Assembly: GCF_000023105.1 (NCBI RefSeq)
Contig: NC_012669.1
Location: forward strand, 3,597,025 to 3,661,024
Direction: 5' to 3'
Source: Beutenbergia cavernae DSM 12333
Lineage (GTDB): Bacteria; Actinomycetota; Actinomycetes; Actinomycetales; Beutenbergiaceae
Length of the DNA stretch: 64,000 nucleotides
This document shows, piece after piece, positions 16,724 through 23,918 of the stretch. The notes under the pieces were generated by a model, which was not told the origin of the DNA, did not search any database, and worked only from the letters and a program-made list of their open reading frames with translations. The first letter of the stretch is position 1; each line of letters starts with the position of its first letter. The translations under genes were made by a program, and so were the position numbers.

Positions 16724-16762
16724 GAGCCCACCCGTTCATCGACGCTGATGGACGGGTGGCTC
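16724..16762. terminator. Strong hairpin between yceI and the glutaredoxin gene
   Basis: A stem of about 16 bp with one bulge and one G-T pair (arms 16724-16740 and 16747-16762) and a 6-nt loop. It lies 20 bp after yceI and can serve both convergent genes. Confidence 0.65.
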
Positions 16763-16820
16763 GACTCCCCACCGTAGTCGGGGCCCGCGGGTGCGTGTGA
16801 CGAAGATCATCTCGATCCGG

Positions 16821-17108
16821 TCACGATCCCGTCACATCGACTGCCGCCGCGACCTTGGCCGGGTCGATGCGCCACTGACCGCGCGGGACGCCGTCGACCA
16901 GCACCACCGGCACGAGCTCGCCGTACGCGGCGACCAGGTCGGCGCTCTCATCGACGTCCACCGGCACCCAGCGGATCCCACGGGGTCCGCAGACGCCGGC
17001 GAGCACCTCACGGGCCTCGGCGCAGAGATGGCATCCGGTGCGCTCGAGCAGCAGCACGCGCACGTCCGGCGGGGCGGGGACGTCCGGGCTGCCGATGGGG
17101 GCGGTCAT
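16821..17108 (-). CDS. Glutaredoxin-like protein
   Basis: A 95-residue thioredoxin-fold protein with a CHLC redox site (RTGCHLCAEA, about residues 26-35) preceded by a beta strand and followed by the cis-Pro strand LVPVVLVDGVPRGQWRI. It probably acts as a small cytoplasmic thiol-disulfide oxidoreductase; the partner, mycothiol or protein, is unknown. TACAGT on the minus strand (17121-17116) sits 7 nt before the ATG at 17108, indicating a leaderless mRNA. It is divergent from the HAD hydrolase gene. A long reading frame continuing upstream on the same strand is a shadow of the HAD gene. Confidence 0.85.
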   Translation of the reverse strand: MTAPIGSPDVPAPPDVRVLLLERTGCHLCAEAREVLAGVCGPRGIRWVPVDVDESADLVAAYGELVPVVLVDGVPRGQWRIDPAKVAAAVDVTGS

Positions 17109-17252
17109 GCGTCTCACTGTAGGAGCGCCTCGGCACCGAGCGCTCGTATCGGGGATCCGCGTCGACGCGCCCCGTCTCGGTCCGCAAGACCGTCTCCCCG
17201 GGCCGACGTCCGCCAGCCACCGCCGTCCAGGAGCCGCCGTTACAGTGGCCGG

Positions 17253-18086
17253 GTGCAGTCGCGAACGGATCGCCCGGCACCGCGCCCGGCGCCCGTGCCG
17301 GCCGCCGACCGACCCGCCGTGGCGTTCTTCGACGTCGACAACACGGTGATCCGCGGTGCGAGCGCCTACCACCTCGCGCGCGAGCTGTACCGCCGGCGCT
17401 TCTTCACCGCCTGGGACATCCTGTGGTTCGGGGCCCACGCGTTCGCGTACTTCCTGTTCGGGGAGAACAACGTCCGGATCCAGAAGGTGCGACGGCGCGC
17501 GCTGGACATCATCGCCGGCCGCACCGAGGCCGAGATGATCTCGATCGGCGAGGACGTCTACGACCAGGTCCTCGGCAGCCGGGTGTTCCCCGGTGCCCGC
17601 GCGCTCATCGGGGCGCACCTGGCCGCCGGTCACGAGGTCTGGCTCGTCACCGCCACGCCCCGCGAGATCGGCGACCTCATCGCCCGGCGTCTCGGCGCCA
17701 CCGGCGCGGTGGGCACCGTCGCCGAGTCGCGCGACGGGATCTACACCGGGCGACTTGTCGGCGACATGATGCACGGGGAGCACAAGGCGGACGCCGTGCG
17801 CGAGATCGCGTCCCGGGCCGGCGTGGAGCTCGAGGACTGCTCCGCATACGGCGACTCCATCAACGACGTCCCCATGCTGTCGATCGTCGGGCACCCGTGC
17901 GCCATCAACCCGGACCCGAGGCTCCGGCTGCACTGCGCCGGCACGGGCTGGCCGGTCCGCGACTTCCGCCGCCGGAGGCGCTCGGTGAAGCGCGGTGTCA
18001 CGACGGCGAGCTGGGCCGGCGCGGCGTGGGCGGCCGCCGTCGTGGCGCGCGCGATCCACCGACGGCTCTTCGGCCGCCGCCCCTGA
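17253..18086 (+). CDS. HAD-IB family hydrolase
   Basis: A 277-residue phosphatase-like protein. HAD motif I is FFDVDNTVI (nucleophile Asp in DVDNT, about residue 27), motif II is VWLVTATP, and motifs III/IV are the Lys in HGEHKADA and YGDSINDVPML. It resembles the SerB/Cam-type subfamily IB with a helical cap (about 40-110). The C-terminus carries a basic patch and a hydrophobic stretch (ASWAGAAWAAAVVARAI) suggesting membrane association. TACAGT (17241-17246) lies 6 nt before the GTG, so the mRNA is probably leaderless. The substrate is not known; related actinobacterial proteins have been proposed as phospholipid or glycerol-phosphate phosphatases. Confidence 0.86.
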   Translation: MQSRTDRPAPRPAPVPAADRPAVAFFDVDNTVIRGASAYHLARELYRRRFFTAWDILWFGAHAFAYFLFGENNVRIQKVRRRALDIIAGRTEAEMISIGEDVYDQVLGSRVFPGARALIGAHLAAGHEVWLVTATPREIGDLIARRLGATGAVGTVAESRDGIYTGRLVGDMMHGEHKADAVREIASRAGVELEDCSAYGDSINDVPMLSIVGHPCAINPDPRLRLHCAGTGWPVRDFRRRRRSVKRGVTTASWAGAAWAAAVVARAIHRRLFGRRP

Positions 18087-18098
18087 CCCCACCCCCTC

Positions 18099-18142
18099 CG
18101 CGAGAGGAAGTCTGCGCCACCGCGAGAGGATGTCTGCGCCAC
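18099..18142. repeat. Two tandem 22-bp direct repeats
   Basis: Two consecutive copies of a 22-bp unit (18099-18120 and 18121-18142) differ at one base (GAGGAAGTCTG versus GAGGATGTCTG). A partial third start (CGCGGGAG) follows. They lie directly after the HAD gene and upstream of the MurA-like gene. The function is unknown. Confidence 0.7.
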
Positions 18143-18248
18143 CGCGGGAGCCGCCCGTAGTCGCCCAGCGCATCGCAAGAGGCCTGTGTGACACACCGCA
18201 CGGCGTCGGAGCCTGGCAATATCTCAGATCCGGTATAGCGTGGCCCGC

Positions 18249-19790
18249 ATGACGGTGATCGACGACACGCAGACCTCACTCGCCGAGATCGGCGCGCTCA
18301 TCCGCGGCGCCCGCCAGAACAAGGGCCTCACGCAGGCCCAGCTGGCTGAACGCCTGGGCACCAGTCAGAGCGCGATCGCGCGGATCGAGCAGGGCAGCCA
18401 GAACCTCTCGGTCGAGCTCCTCACGCGCATCAACCGCGCGCTCGAGGCCGACCTCCTGTCGATCGGCGGCGCCCGAGCGTCGCACCTGCGCGTGACCGGC
18501 GGGCACCAGCTGTCCGGCACGATCACCGTCAAGTCCTCGAAGAACGGCGCGGTCGCGCTGCTGTGCGCGTCGCTCCTCAACTCCGGTCGCACGCGCCTGC
18601 GCGGCGTCGCCCGGATCGTCGAGGTGGACCGCATCGTCGACGTCCTGCGCTCGATCGGCGTGGTCGTCACCTGGTCCGCCGACGGGCGCGACCTCGACAT
18701 CCAGCCGCCGGCCAAGCTCGACCTCACGTCGATCGACACGGACGCCGCGCGCCGCACCCGCAGCATCATCATGTTCCTGGGCCCCCTGCTGAACCGGGAG
18801 CAGACGTTCGAGCTCCCCTACGCGGGCGGCTGCGACCTCGGGACGCGCACCGTCGAGCCGCACATGATCGCGCTGCGCCCGTTCGGGCTCGACGTCGTCG
18901 CGACTGCCGGCGAGTACCACGCCACCGTCGCCACCGACCGGCCCACCGACCTGCGCGTCGTCCTCACCGAGCGTGGCGACACCGTCACCGAGAACGCGAT
19001 CATGGCCGCCGCCCGGCACGTCGGGACCACCACGATCCGCAACGCGAGCTCGAACTACATGGTCCAGGACCTGTGCTTCTACCTCGAGCTCCTCGGCGTG
19101 CGGATCGAGGGCATCGGGACGACGACGCTCGTGGTCCACGGCTCACCCGACATCCGCGCGGACGTCGAGTACGCCGTCTCCGAGGACCCGGTCGAGGCGA
19201 TGAGCCTGCTCACCGCCGGCATCGTGACGAACTCGGAGATCACCGTGGCCCGGGTGCCGGTCGAGTTCATGGAGATCGAGCTGGCCACGCTCGCGGAGAT
19301 GGGCCTGCGCTACGCCCTGTCCCCCGAGTACACCGCCGCCAACGGGCGGACGCGGCTCGTCGACATCACCGTCCAGCCGAGCGAGCTGCACGCCCCGATC
19401 GACAAGATCCACCCGATGCCGTTCCCCGGCCTCAACATCGACAACCTGCCGTTCTTCGCCGTCATCGCGGCGTGCGCGAGCGGGACGACCCTCATCCACG
19501 ACTGGGTCTACGACAACCGGGCGATCCACCTCACGGACCTCACGCGTCTCGGCGCGGACGTCCGCATGCTCGACCCGCACCGCCTCGACGTCACGGGCCC
19601 GACGCACTGGTCCGGCGCGGAGATCTCGTGCCCGCCGGCGCTGCGCCCCGCCGTCGTCATCCTGCTCGCGATGCTCGCCGCGAAGGGCACGTCCGTGCTG
19701 CGCGGCGTCGACATCATCGCCCGCGGCTACGAGCAGCTGCAGGAGCGCCTCATCGAGCTCGGCGCACAGATCGAGACGTTCCGCGACTGA
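18249..19790 (+). CDS. HTH-MurA fusion (UDP-GlcNAc carboxyvinyltransferase-like)
   Basis: A 513-residue protein in which an XRE-type helix-turn-helix (about residues 12-66: LIRGARQNKGLTQAQLAERL, then SAIARIEQGSQNLS) is fused to a full EPT-superfamily domain (about 75-513). Residues equivalent to MurA catalytic ones are present: Lys98-Asn99 in SSKNGAV, Cys195 in AGGCDLGTR (the fosfomycin-reactive Cys), and the conserved Arg in CPPALRP. Several motifs diverge from housekeeping MurA, so it may be a paralogue with altered substrate or a regulator that senses a MurA ligand. TAGCGT (18236-18241) lies 7 nt before the ATG, suggesting a leaderless mRNA. An upstream GTG at 18240 would overlap that element. 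Confidence 0.88.
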   Translation: MTVIDDTQTSLAEIGALIRGARQNKGLTQAQLAERLGTSQSAIARIEQGSQNLSVELLTRINRALEADLLSIGGARASHLRVTGGHQLSGTITVKSSKNGAVALLCASLLNSGRTRLRGVARIVEVDRIVDVLRSIGVVVTWSADGRDLDIQPPAKLDLTSIDTDAARRTRSIIMFLGPLLNREQTFELPYAGGCDLGTRTVEPHMIALRPFGLDVVATAGEYHATVATDRPTDLRVVLTERGDTVTENAIMAAARHVGTTTIRNASSNYMVQDLCFYLELLGVRIEGIGTTTLVVHGSPDIRADVEYAVSEDPVEAMSLLTAGIVTNSEITVARVPVEFMEIELATLAEMGLRYALSPEYTAANGRTRLVDITVQPSELHAPIDKIHPMPFPGLNIDNLPFFAVIAACASGTTLIHDWVYDNRAIHLTDLTRLGADVRMLDPHRLDVTGPTHWSGAEISCPPALRPAVVILLAMLAAKGTSVLRGVDIIARGYEQLQERLIELGAQIETFRD

Positions 19791-19810
19791 GGTCCCCATT
19801 CCGGGACGAC

Positions 19811-19848
19811 GACGGCGCCCCTCACCTTGGGTGGTGAGGGGCGCCGTC
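19811..19848. terminator. Perfect bidirectional terminator hairpin
   Basis: A perfect 16-bp stem (19811-19826 with 19833-19848) with the 6-nt loop TTGGGT lies 20 bp after the MurA-like gene, between convergent genes. Confidence 0.8.
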
Positions 19849-19914
19849 GAGCTCGTACCTCGGCGGCGAGCTCGTACTCCCGGGCATACGAACTCGCCGC
19901 GGAGGTACGAGCTC
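19849..19914. repeat. 66-bp imperfect inverted repeat
   Basis: Two 28-bp arms (19849-19876 and 19887-19914) pair with only two mismatches around a 10-nt loop. They begin immediately after the terminator stem. The arm itself contains internal repeats of GAGCTCGTAC. It could be a second terminator for the GH51 gene or a dispersed palindromic element. Confidence 0.8.
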
Positions 19915-19932
19915 GCGCACGGCCTGCGCGGG

Positions 19933-21438
19933 TCAGCCGAGGCGGACGACGCTCCACGACACGGGCGGGAGCTCCACGCTCAGGCGGCCCTCGGCGATCG
20001 CCGCGCTGCCGTTCGCCTGCGGGAGGACGGAGTCGGCGTCGTCGGCGGTCGCAGCCCACGTGTGGTCGGGGTTCGCCAGCGTGAGCGCCTCGAGGACCGA
20101 CACGTCTCCGACGCCGCGCAGGTCGACGTCGAGCGTCAGCGGCGCGTCGGTCGAGCGGTTGACGACGAACAGCGTGACGGCGCCGGACTCGGCGTCGTGC
20201 GTCGCGACGGCGTCGAGCACGCTGACCTCGCCGAAGCGCGACGTGGAGTACGTCGGGGCGTCCAGCGCGACCTGCAGCACCTGGCCCTTCGCGTGCTGTG
20301 CGGTCAGCGCGAACGGGTGGAAGATCGTCTGCCGCCACGAGCGGCCGCCGGGCTCCGTCATGATCGGCGCGATGACGTTGACGAGCTGGGCGAGGCTCGC
20401 GGCGTGGACCCGGTCGGTGTGCCGCAGCAGCGACACGAGCAGGTTCCCGACGACGACGGCGTCGGCCACGTTGTAGGTGTCCTCGAGCAGCACCGGCGCC
20501 ACGGGCCAGTCGTCGCCCGACGGCGGGCGTGACTCGGCGCGCTTCTGGTACCAGACGTTCCACTCGTCGAAGCTGATGTGGATCCGCTTCGTGTGCTTGC
20601 CGGCCGCCCGCACGGCGTCCGCCGTCGCCGCGACGGAGTCGATGAAGTGGTCCATGTCGACGGCGGAGGCGAGGAACGAGCCGAGGTCGCCGTCGACCTC
20701 GTAGTAGTACGCGTGCGCCGACACGAGGTCGACGTGCTCGTACGACTCGGCCAGCACGGTGTGCTCCCAGGCGCCGAACGTCGGCATCGACGAGCTCGAC
20801 GAGCCGCAGACGACGAGCTCGAGCTCCGGGTCGATCATCCGCATCGCGCGGGCGGCCTCGGTGGCGACGCGGGCGTACTCCTCGGCCGTCTTGTGGCCGA
20901 TCTGCCACGGGCCGTCCATCTCGTTGCCCAGGCACCACATCTTGATGCGGTACGGCTCGGGGTGGCCGTTCGCGGCGCGCAGGTCGGCGAAGTGCGTGCC
21001 GACCGGCGCGTTGCAGTACTCGAGGACGTCGAGCGCCTCCTGCACGCCGCGCGTGCCGAGGTTGATCGCCATCATCGGCTCGACGTCGGCCTTGGCGCAC
21101 CACGCCATGAACTCGTCGATGCCGACCCAGTTCGGGTCGCTCGAGTGCCAGGCAAGGTCGAGCCGGACGGGCCGCTTCTCGCGCGGGCCGACGCCGTCCT
21201 CCCAGCGGTACCCGGACACGAAGTTGCCGCCGGGGTAGCGCACCGTCGAGACGCCGAGCTCACGCGTGAGGTCGAGGACGTCGCTGCGGAAGCCGTCCGC
21301 ATCCGCGTCCGGGTGCTCCGGCTCGTAGATGCCGGTGTACACGCAACGTCCGAGGTGCTCGACGAACGAGCCGAACGTGCGGGGGCGGACGGGGCCGACG
21401 GCGAACGCCGGGTCGATCGTGAGGGTTCCGCGCAGCAA
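19933..21438 (-). CDS. abfA: GH51 alpha-L-arabinofuranosidase
   Basis: A 501-residue exo-acting arabinofuranosidase releasing L-arabinose from arabino-oligosaccharides. There is no signal peptide, so it is probably cytoplasmic. GH51 features are the (beta/alpha)8 barrel N-terminus (RTFGSFVEHLGRCVYTGIYE), the acid/base Glu173 in CLGNEMDGPWQ and the nucleophile Glu292 in FDEWNVWY, then a C-terminal jelly-roll domain (about 380-501). Its product would feed AraBDA encoded 10 kb away. The promoter has a LacI-type palindrome over the -35 zone (21534-21545) and a hairpin repeat of the same family as at the araB and GH43 promoters. The start is the ATG at 21438. Confidence 0.95.
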   Translation of the reverse strand: MLRGTLTIDPAFAVGPVRPRTFGSFVEHLGRCVYTGIYEPEHPDADADGFRSDVLDLTRELGVSTVRYPGGNFVSGYRWEDGVGPREKRPVRLDLAWHSSDPNWVGIDEFMAWCAKADVEPMMAINLGTRGVQEALDVLEYCNAPVGTHFADLRAANGHPEPYRIKMWCLGNEMDGPWQIGHKTAEEYARVATEAARAMRMIDPELELVVCGSSSSSMPTFGAWEHTVLAESYEHVDLVSAHAYYYEVDGDLGSFLASAVDMDHFIDSVAATADAVRAAGKHTKRIHISFDEWNVWYQKRAESRPPSGDDWPVAPVLLEDTYNVADAVVVGNLLVSLLRHTDRVHAASLAQLVNVIAPIMTEPGGRSWRQTIFHPFALTAQHAKGQVLQVALDAPTYSTSRFGEVSVLDAVATHDAESGAVTLFVVNRSTDAPLTLDVDLRGVGDVSVLEALTLANPDHTWAATADDADSVLPQANGSAAIAEGRLSVELPPVSWSVVRLG

Positions 21439-21512
21439 GGGGTTCTCCGTCTCGTCGTCGAGCCGCTGGGCGACCAGGGCCGTGAGGGGTGCTGGACTGC
21501 CCGGGTGCGCAC

Positions 21513-21545
21513 AGCGTACGACCGCCCGGGTTCTACATCGATGTA
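21513..21545 (-). promoter_or_regulatory. abfA promoter with LacI-type operator
   Basis: A leftward TACGCT -10 (21518-21513) has the perfect 12-bp palindrome TACATCGATGTA (21534-21545) at its -35 position. An almost identical site lies in the GH43 promoter at 52793-52806. The central CG is typical of LacI-family operators. The regulator that binds is not proven. Confidence 0.6.
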
Positions 21546-21623
21546 ACCGTGGCAGGACGGGCGGTCGTCGTCAAATCGATTCGAGGGTTCGAGTCTCCGG
21601 GGTGACGGAGCCACGATGGGACC

Positions 21624-21680
21624 ACCGTGTCGTGGGTCCCCTCAACACCCGGGTTCGAGGGACCAACCACACGGTCGACC
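21624..21680. repeat. Hairpin repeat upstream of abfA (GTGTGG family)
   Basis: Arms 21624-21643 and 21657-21675 form an imperfect stem. The right arm followed by CCACACGGTCGACC is identical over 14 bases to units in the 34.5-kb array. The whole 355-bp gap between abfA and bS22 (21439-21794) holds the abfA promoter, this hairpin, a second hairpin and the bS22 terminator, and no gene. Confidence 0.65.
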
Positions 21681-21718
21681 GAGCGGGACCCGACAGCGCC
21701 CAGGCGGCGGAGACGACT

Positions 21719-21743
21719 CAGGCCCGGCACATGGCCGGGCCTG
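21719..21743. terminator. Perfect 10-bp hairpin upstream of abfA
   Basis: The stem CAGGCCCGGC/GCCGGGCCTG with a 5-nt loop, 13 bp beyond the bS22 terminator hairpin, may be a second terminator protecting the abfA promoter from read-through. Confidence 0.5.
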
Positions 21744-21755
21744 GACGTGGAGAGC

Positions 21756-21794
21756 GCCACCACGCGCACGCCTCGAACGGGCGTGCGCGGTGGC
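21756..21794 (-). terminator. bS22 terminator
   Basis: A stem of 6+9 bp with a 2-nt bulge and 7-nt loop abuts the bS22 stop codon directly. Confidence 0.7.
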
Positions 21795-21893
21795 TCACTT
21801 CTTGTTGCGACGCTGGTGGCGCGTCTTGCGCAGCAGCTTGCGGTGCTTCTTCTTCGCCATGCGCTTACGGCGCTTCTTGATGACGGAGCCCAC
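21795..21893 (-). CDS. 30S ribosomal protein bS22 (AURKAIP1/COX24 domain)
   Basis: A 32-residue, extremely basic protein beginning MGSVIKKRRKRMAKKKHRK and ending HQRRNKK. It matches the small actinobacterial ribosomal protein bS22 (homologous to the AURKAIP1/COX24 C-terminal domain) seen near the decoding centre in mycobacterial ribosomes. It starts at a GTG 4 nt after GAGG, and a strong terminator follows the stop. The gene is too short for ordinary ORF calling. An HTH gene lies just upstream on the same strand, a pairing widely conserved in actinobacteria. Confidence 0.9.
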   Translation of the reverse strand: MGSVIKKRRKRMAKKKHRKLLRKTRHQRRNKK

Positions 21894-21970
21894 GGGACCT
21901 CACTCGAGTCGGAATCGGCGACGGGATGACCCGCACGCTACGAGCCGCGGGACAACGATCGCGGTCGATT

Positions 21971-22198
21971 CTACTCGCCCTCGGCGTGCCGGCGGTCCGC
22001 GAGCGGTGCCAGACCGTCGGAGACGAGCGCGTCGACGGCGGCCGCCGGCACGCGATAGGACTTGCCGACGCGGATCGCGGGCAGGTCGCCGGCCTGCACC
22101 ATGCGGTACACGGTCATGCGGGAGACACGGACCAGCTCCGCCACCTCGGCGACGGTGAGGAAGCGCGGGGCCTCGTCGACTGTCGGCTCCTCAGCCAT
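21971..22198 (-). CDS. Excisionase-family (MerR-like) HTH protein
   Basis: A 75-residue DNA-binding protein with a MerR/excisionase-type winged helix (LTVAEVAELVRVSRMTVYRM, then GDLPAIRVGKSYRVPAAAV), similar in layout to BldC. The ATG at 22198 follows a perfect AGGAGGTGA. Although the domain is named after phage excisionases, there is no integrase or attachment site here; it is a stable chromosomal gene paired with bS22, and 77 bp separate them. The target genes are unknown. Confidence 0.85.
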   Translation of the reverse strand: MAEEPTVDEAPRFLTVAEVAELVRVSRMTVYRMVQAGDLPAIRVGKSYRVPAAAVDALVSDGLAPLADRRHAEGE

Positions 22199-22371
22199 GC
22201 TCACCTCCTGCGCGCCGGTGCGTCCCACCGGCGGCGTGGAGCAGCCTGCCGGATACCAGGGAAGAACCTTACGGCCCCAAGGCATCGCGCGGGAAGTCGG
22301 CCGCCCGGCGCGGCGCCGATGACCGGGGTCGCGCCCGCCGCCCGGGCCTGGCGGCTGCGATGATGGTCGGC

Positions 22372-22665
22372 ATGCTCGTCGCGTTCTCCGTCGCCCCGCT
22401 CGGCTCGGGCGAGTCCGTGTCCGACGCCGTCGCGGACGCCGTGCGCATCGTGCGTGCGTCCGGCCTCCCCAACCGCACCTCCGCGATGTTCACCGAGATC
22501 GAGGGCGAGTGGGACGAGGTGATGGACGTCGTGCGGCGGGCGACCGACGCCGTCGTCGCGCACGGCCACCGCGTGTCGCTCGTGCTGAAGGCCGACATCC
22601 GGCCCGGCCACAGCGGTGAGATCGACGGCAAGGTCGCACGGCTCGAGGAGCGCCTGGCCGACTGA
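22372..22665 (+). CDS. MTH1187-family thiamine-binding protein
   Basis: A 97-residue protein of the MTH1187/YqgV family: LVAFSVAPLGSGESVSDAV, SGLPNRTSAMFTEIEGEWDEVMDVVRRA and RVSLVLKADIRPG are typical. The ferredoxin-like fold forms tetramers that bind thiamine or related small molecules in characterised members; the biological role is unclear. The ATG at 22372 gives the standard N-terminus, though ATGs at 22360 and 22363 are also in or near frame. The 173-bp gap before it, shared with the divergent HTH gene, shows no recognised leader RNA. Confidence 0.85.
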   Translation: MLVAFSVAPLGSGESVSDAVADAVRIVRASGLPNRTSAMFTEIEGEWDEVMDVVRRATDAVVAHGHRVSLVLKADIRPGHSGEIDGKVARLEERLAD

Positions 22666-22704
22666 GCGCCTCGAGCCGCCAGGGTGCGCCGATACAGTGC
22701 CTCG

Positions 22705-23877
22705 ATGCCCGCCATCGCCTGCTACGGCCCGCTCGGCGCTGGACACATCAACCCGACGCTCGGCATCGTCACGGAGCTGGTCCGTCGTGGTCACGACGTG
22801 ACGTACTACGCTCCTCGGCCGTTCGGCGAGCGGATCACGGAGACGGGCGCCCGGTTCGTCCCGGTGACGTCGACCTGGGAGAGCATGGGCCGGGACACGC
22901 TCCCGCAGATGCACGGCGCCGAGCTCGTCCGAGCGATGGGTCTGCTGCTCGACGAGACGCGGGCGCTCGTGCCGACACTGGTCGACGCGAAGGTGCCGGA
23001 CGTCGTGCTCCACGACGGCACTCTCGCCTGGTGGGGCAGGATCCTCGCCCATCGTTGGGGCGTGCCCGCGATCGAGACCTGGCCGAACCTGGTCAGCAAC
23101 GGGCACTGGTCGATGAATGCGTACGCCCGGATCAACCCGCTGAGTCCGCGATTCCTGCGGATGGTCCTCCGCATCGGCCGGTACCTCCGCACCCAGGGCA
23201 TCAAGGACGTCGGCGGGTTCCTGCAGGGCACCCGTGCCGACCTCCGCATCGTCACGATCCCGCGCGCGTTCCAGTACGCGGGCGACACCTTCACCGACGG
23301 GTACGCCTTCGTCGGACCCGGCCTGACGGAACGTCGGTTCCAGGCCGCCTGGTCACCACCCGCCGGAGACCCGGCCGTCCTGCTCGTCTCGCTCGGCACC
23401 GCGTACAACGACCGCCCGGACTTCTTCCGGATGGTCGCCGAGTCCGCGCGCGGCAGGCCGTGGCACGTCGTGCTGGCCGTGGGCGACCTCGTGGAACCCG
23501 AGTCGATCGGCCCGGTCCCGCCGAACGTCGAGGTCCACGCGCAGGCGCCCCAGCTCGCCGTGCTGGAGCACGCGAGCGCCTTCGTCACCCACGCCGGGAT
23601 GGGCAGCACGATGGAGGGGCTGGCCTTCGGCGTCCCGCTGATCGCTCTCCCGCAGATGGCCGAGCAGCGCGCCAACGCCGACCGGATCGCCGAGCTGGGC
23701 CTCGGGCGACGTCTCGATCCTGACGCCGTGACCGCCGAGGAGCTCTGGCGCGCGGTGGACGACGTCGCAGCGGACCCGGGCGTCCGCGACCGCCTGGCCT
23801 GGATGCGCGGCGAGATCGAAGCGGCGGGCGGCGCGGCCGCGGCCGCCGACGCCGTCGAGCGAGTTCTGGACCGGTAG
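22705..23877 (+). CDS. Macrolide-type (MGT) glycosyltransferase
   Basis: A GT1-family, GT-B fold transferase of 390 residues. The N-terminal acceptor domain starts CYGPLGAGHINPTLGIV and the C-terminal nucleotide-sugar domain carries the characteristic VTHAGMGSTMEGLAFGVPLIALPQMAEQ motif. Such enzymes attach sugars to macrolides or other small lipophilic acceptors and often inactivate antibiotics; the acceptor here cannot be predicted. TACAGT (22693-22698) lies 6 nt before the ATG (leaderless). It stands alone, and no resistance or biosynthesis genes are adjacent. Confidence 0.88.
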   Translation: MPAIACYGPLGAGHINPTLGIVTELVRRGHDVTYYAPRPFGERITETGARFVPVTSTWESMGRDTLPQMHGAELVRAMGLLLDETRALVPTLVDAKVPDVVLHDGTLAWWGRILAHRWGVPAIETWPNLVSNGHWSMNAYARINPLSPRFLRMVLRIGRYLRTQGIKDVGGFLQGTRADLRIVTIPRAFQYAGDTFTDGYAFVGPGLTERRFQAAWSPPAGDPAVLLVSLGTAYNDRPDFFRMVAESARGRPWHVVLAVGDLVEPESIGPVPPNVEVHAQAPQLAVLEHASAFVTHAGMGSTMEGLAFGVPLIALPQMAEQRANADRIAELGLGRRLDPDAVTAEELWRAVDDVAADPGVRDRLAWMRGEIEAAGGAAAAADAVERVLDR

Positions 23878-23878
23878 C

Positions 23879-23905
23879 CCGGCCACGGTCTCGGCACCGT
23901 GCCGG
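23879..23905. terminator. Terminator between glycosyltransferase and sigma factor genes
   Basis: A 10-bp stem with one bulged C (23879-23889 with 23896-23905) and a 6-nt loop starts 2 bp after the glycosyltransferase stop, between convergent genes. Confidence 0.55.
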
Positions 23906-23918
23906 CGCTCGCCGCCGG

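Noticed and set aside
21570-21620. tRNA-like segment with GGGTTCGAGTC
   Set aside because: The T-arm stem does not pair, and no acceptor, D or anticodon arms could be built around it.
21971-22198. Phage excisionase and nearby mobile element
   Set aside because: Only the domain name is phage-like; there is no integrase, att repeat or tRNA, and the gene pairs with bS22.
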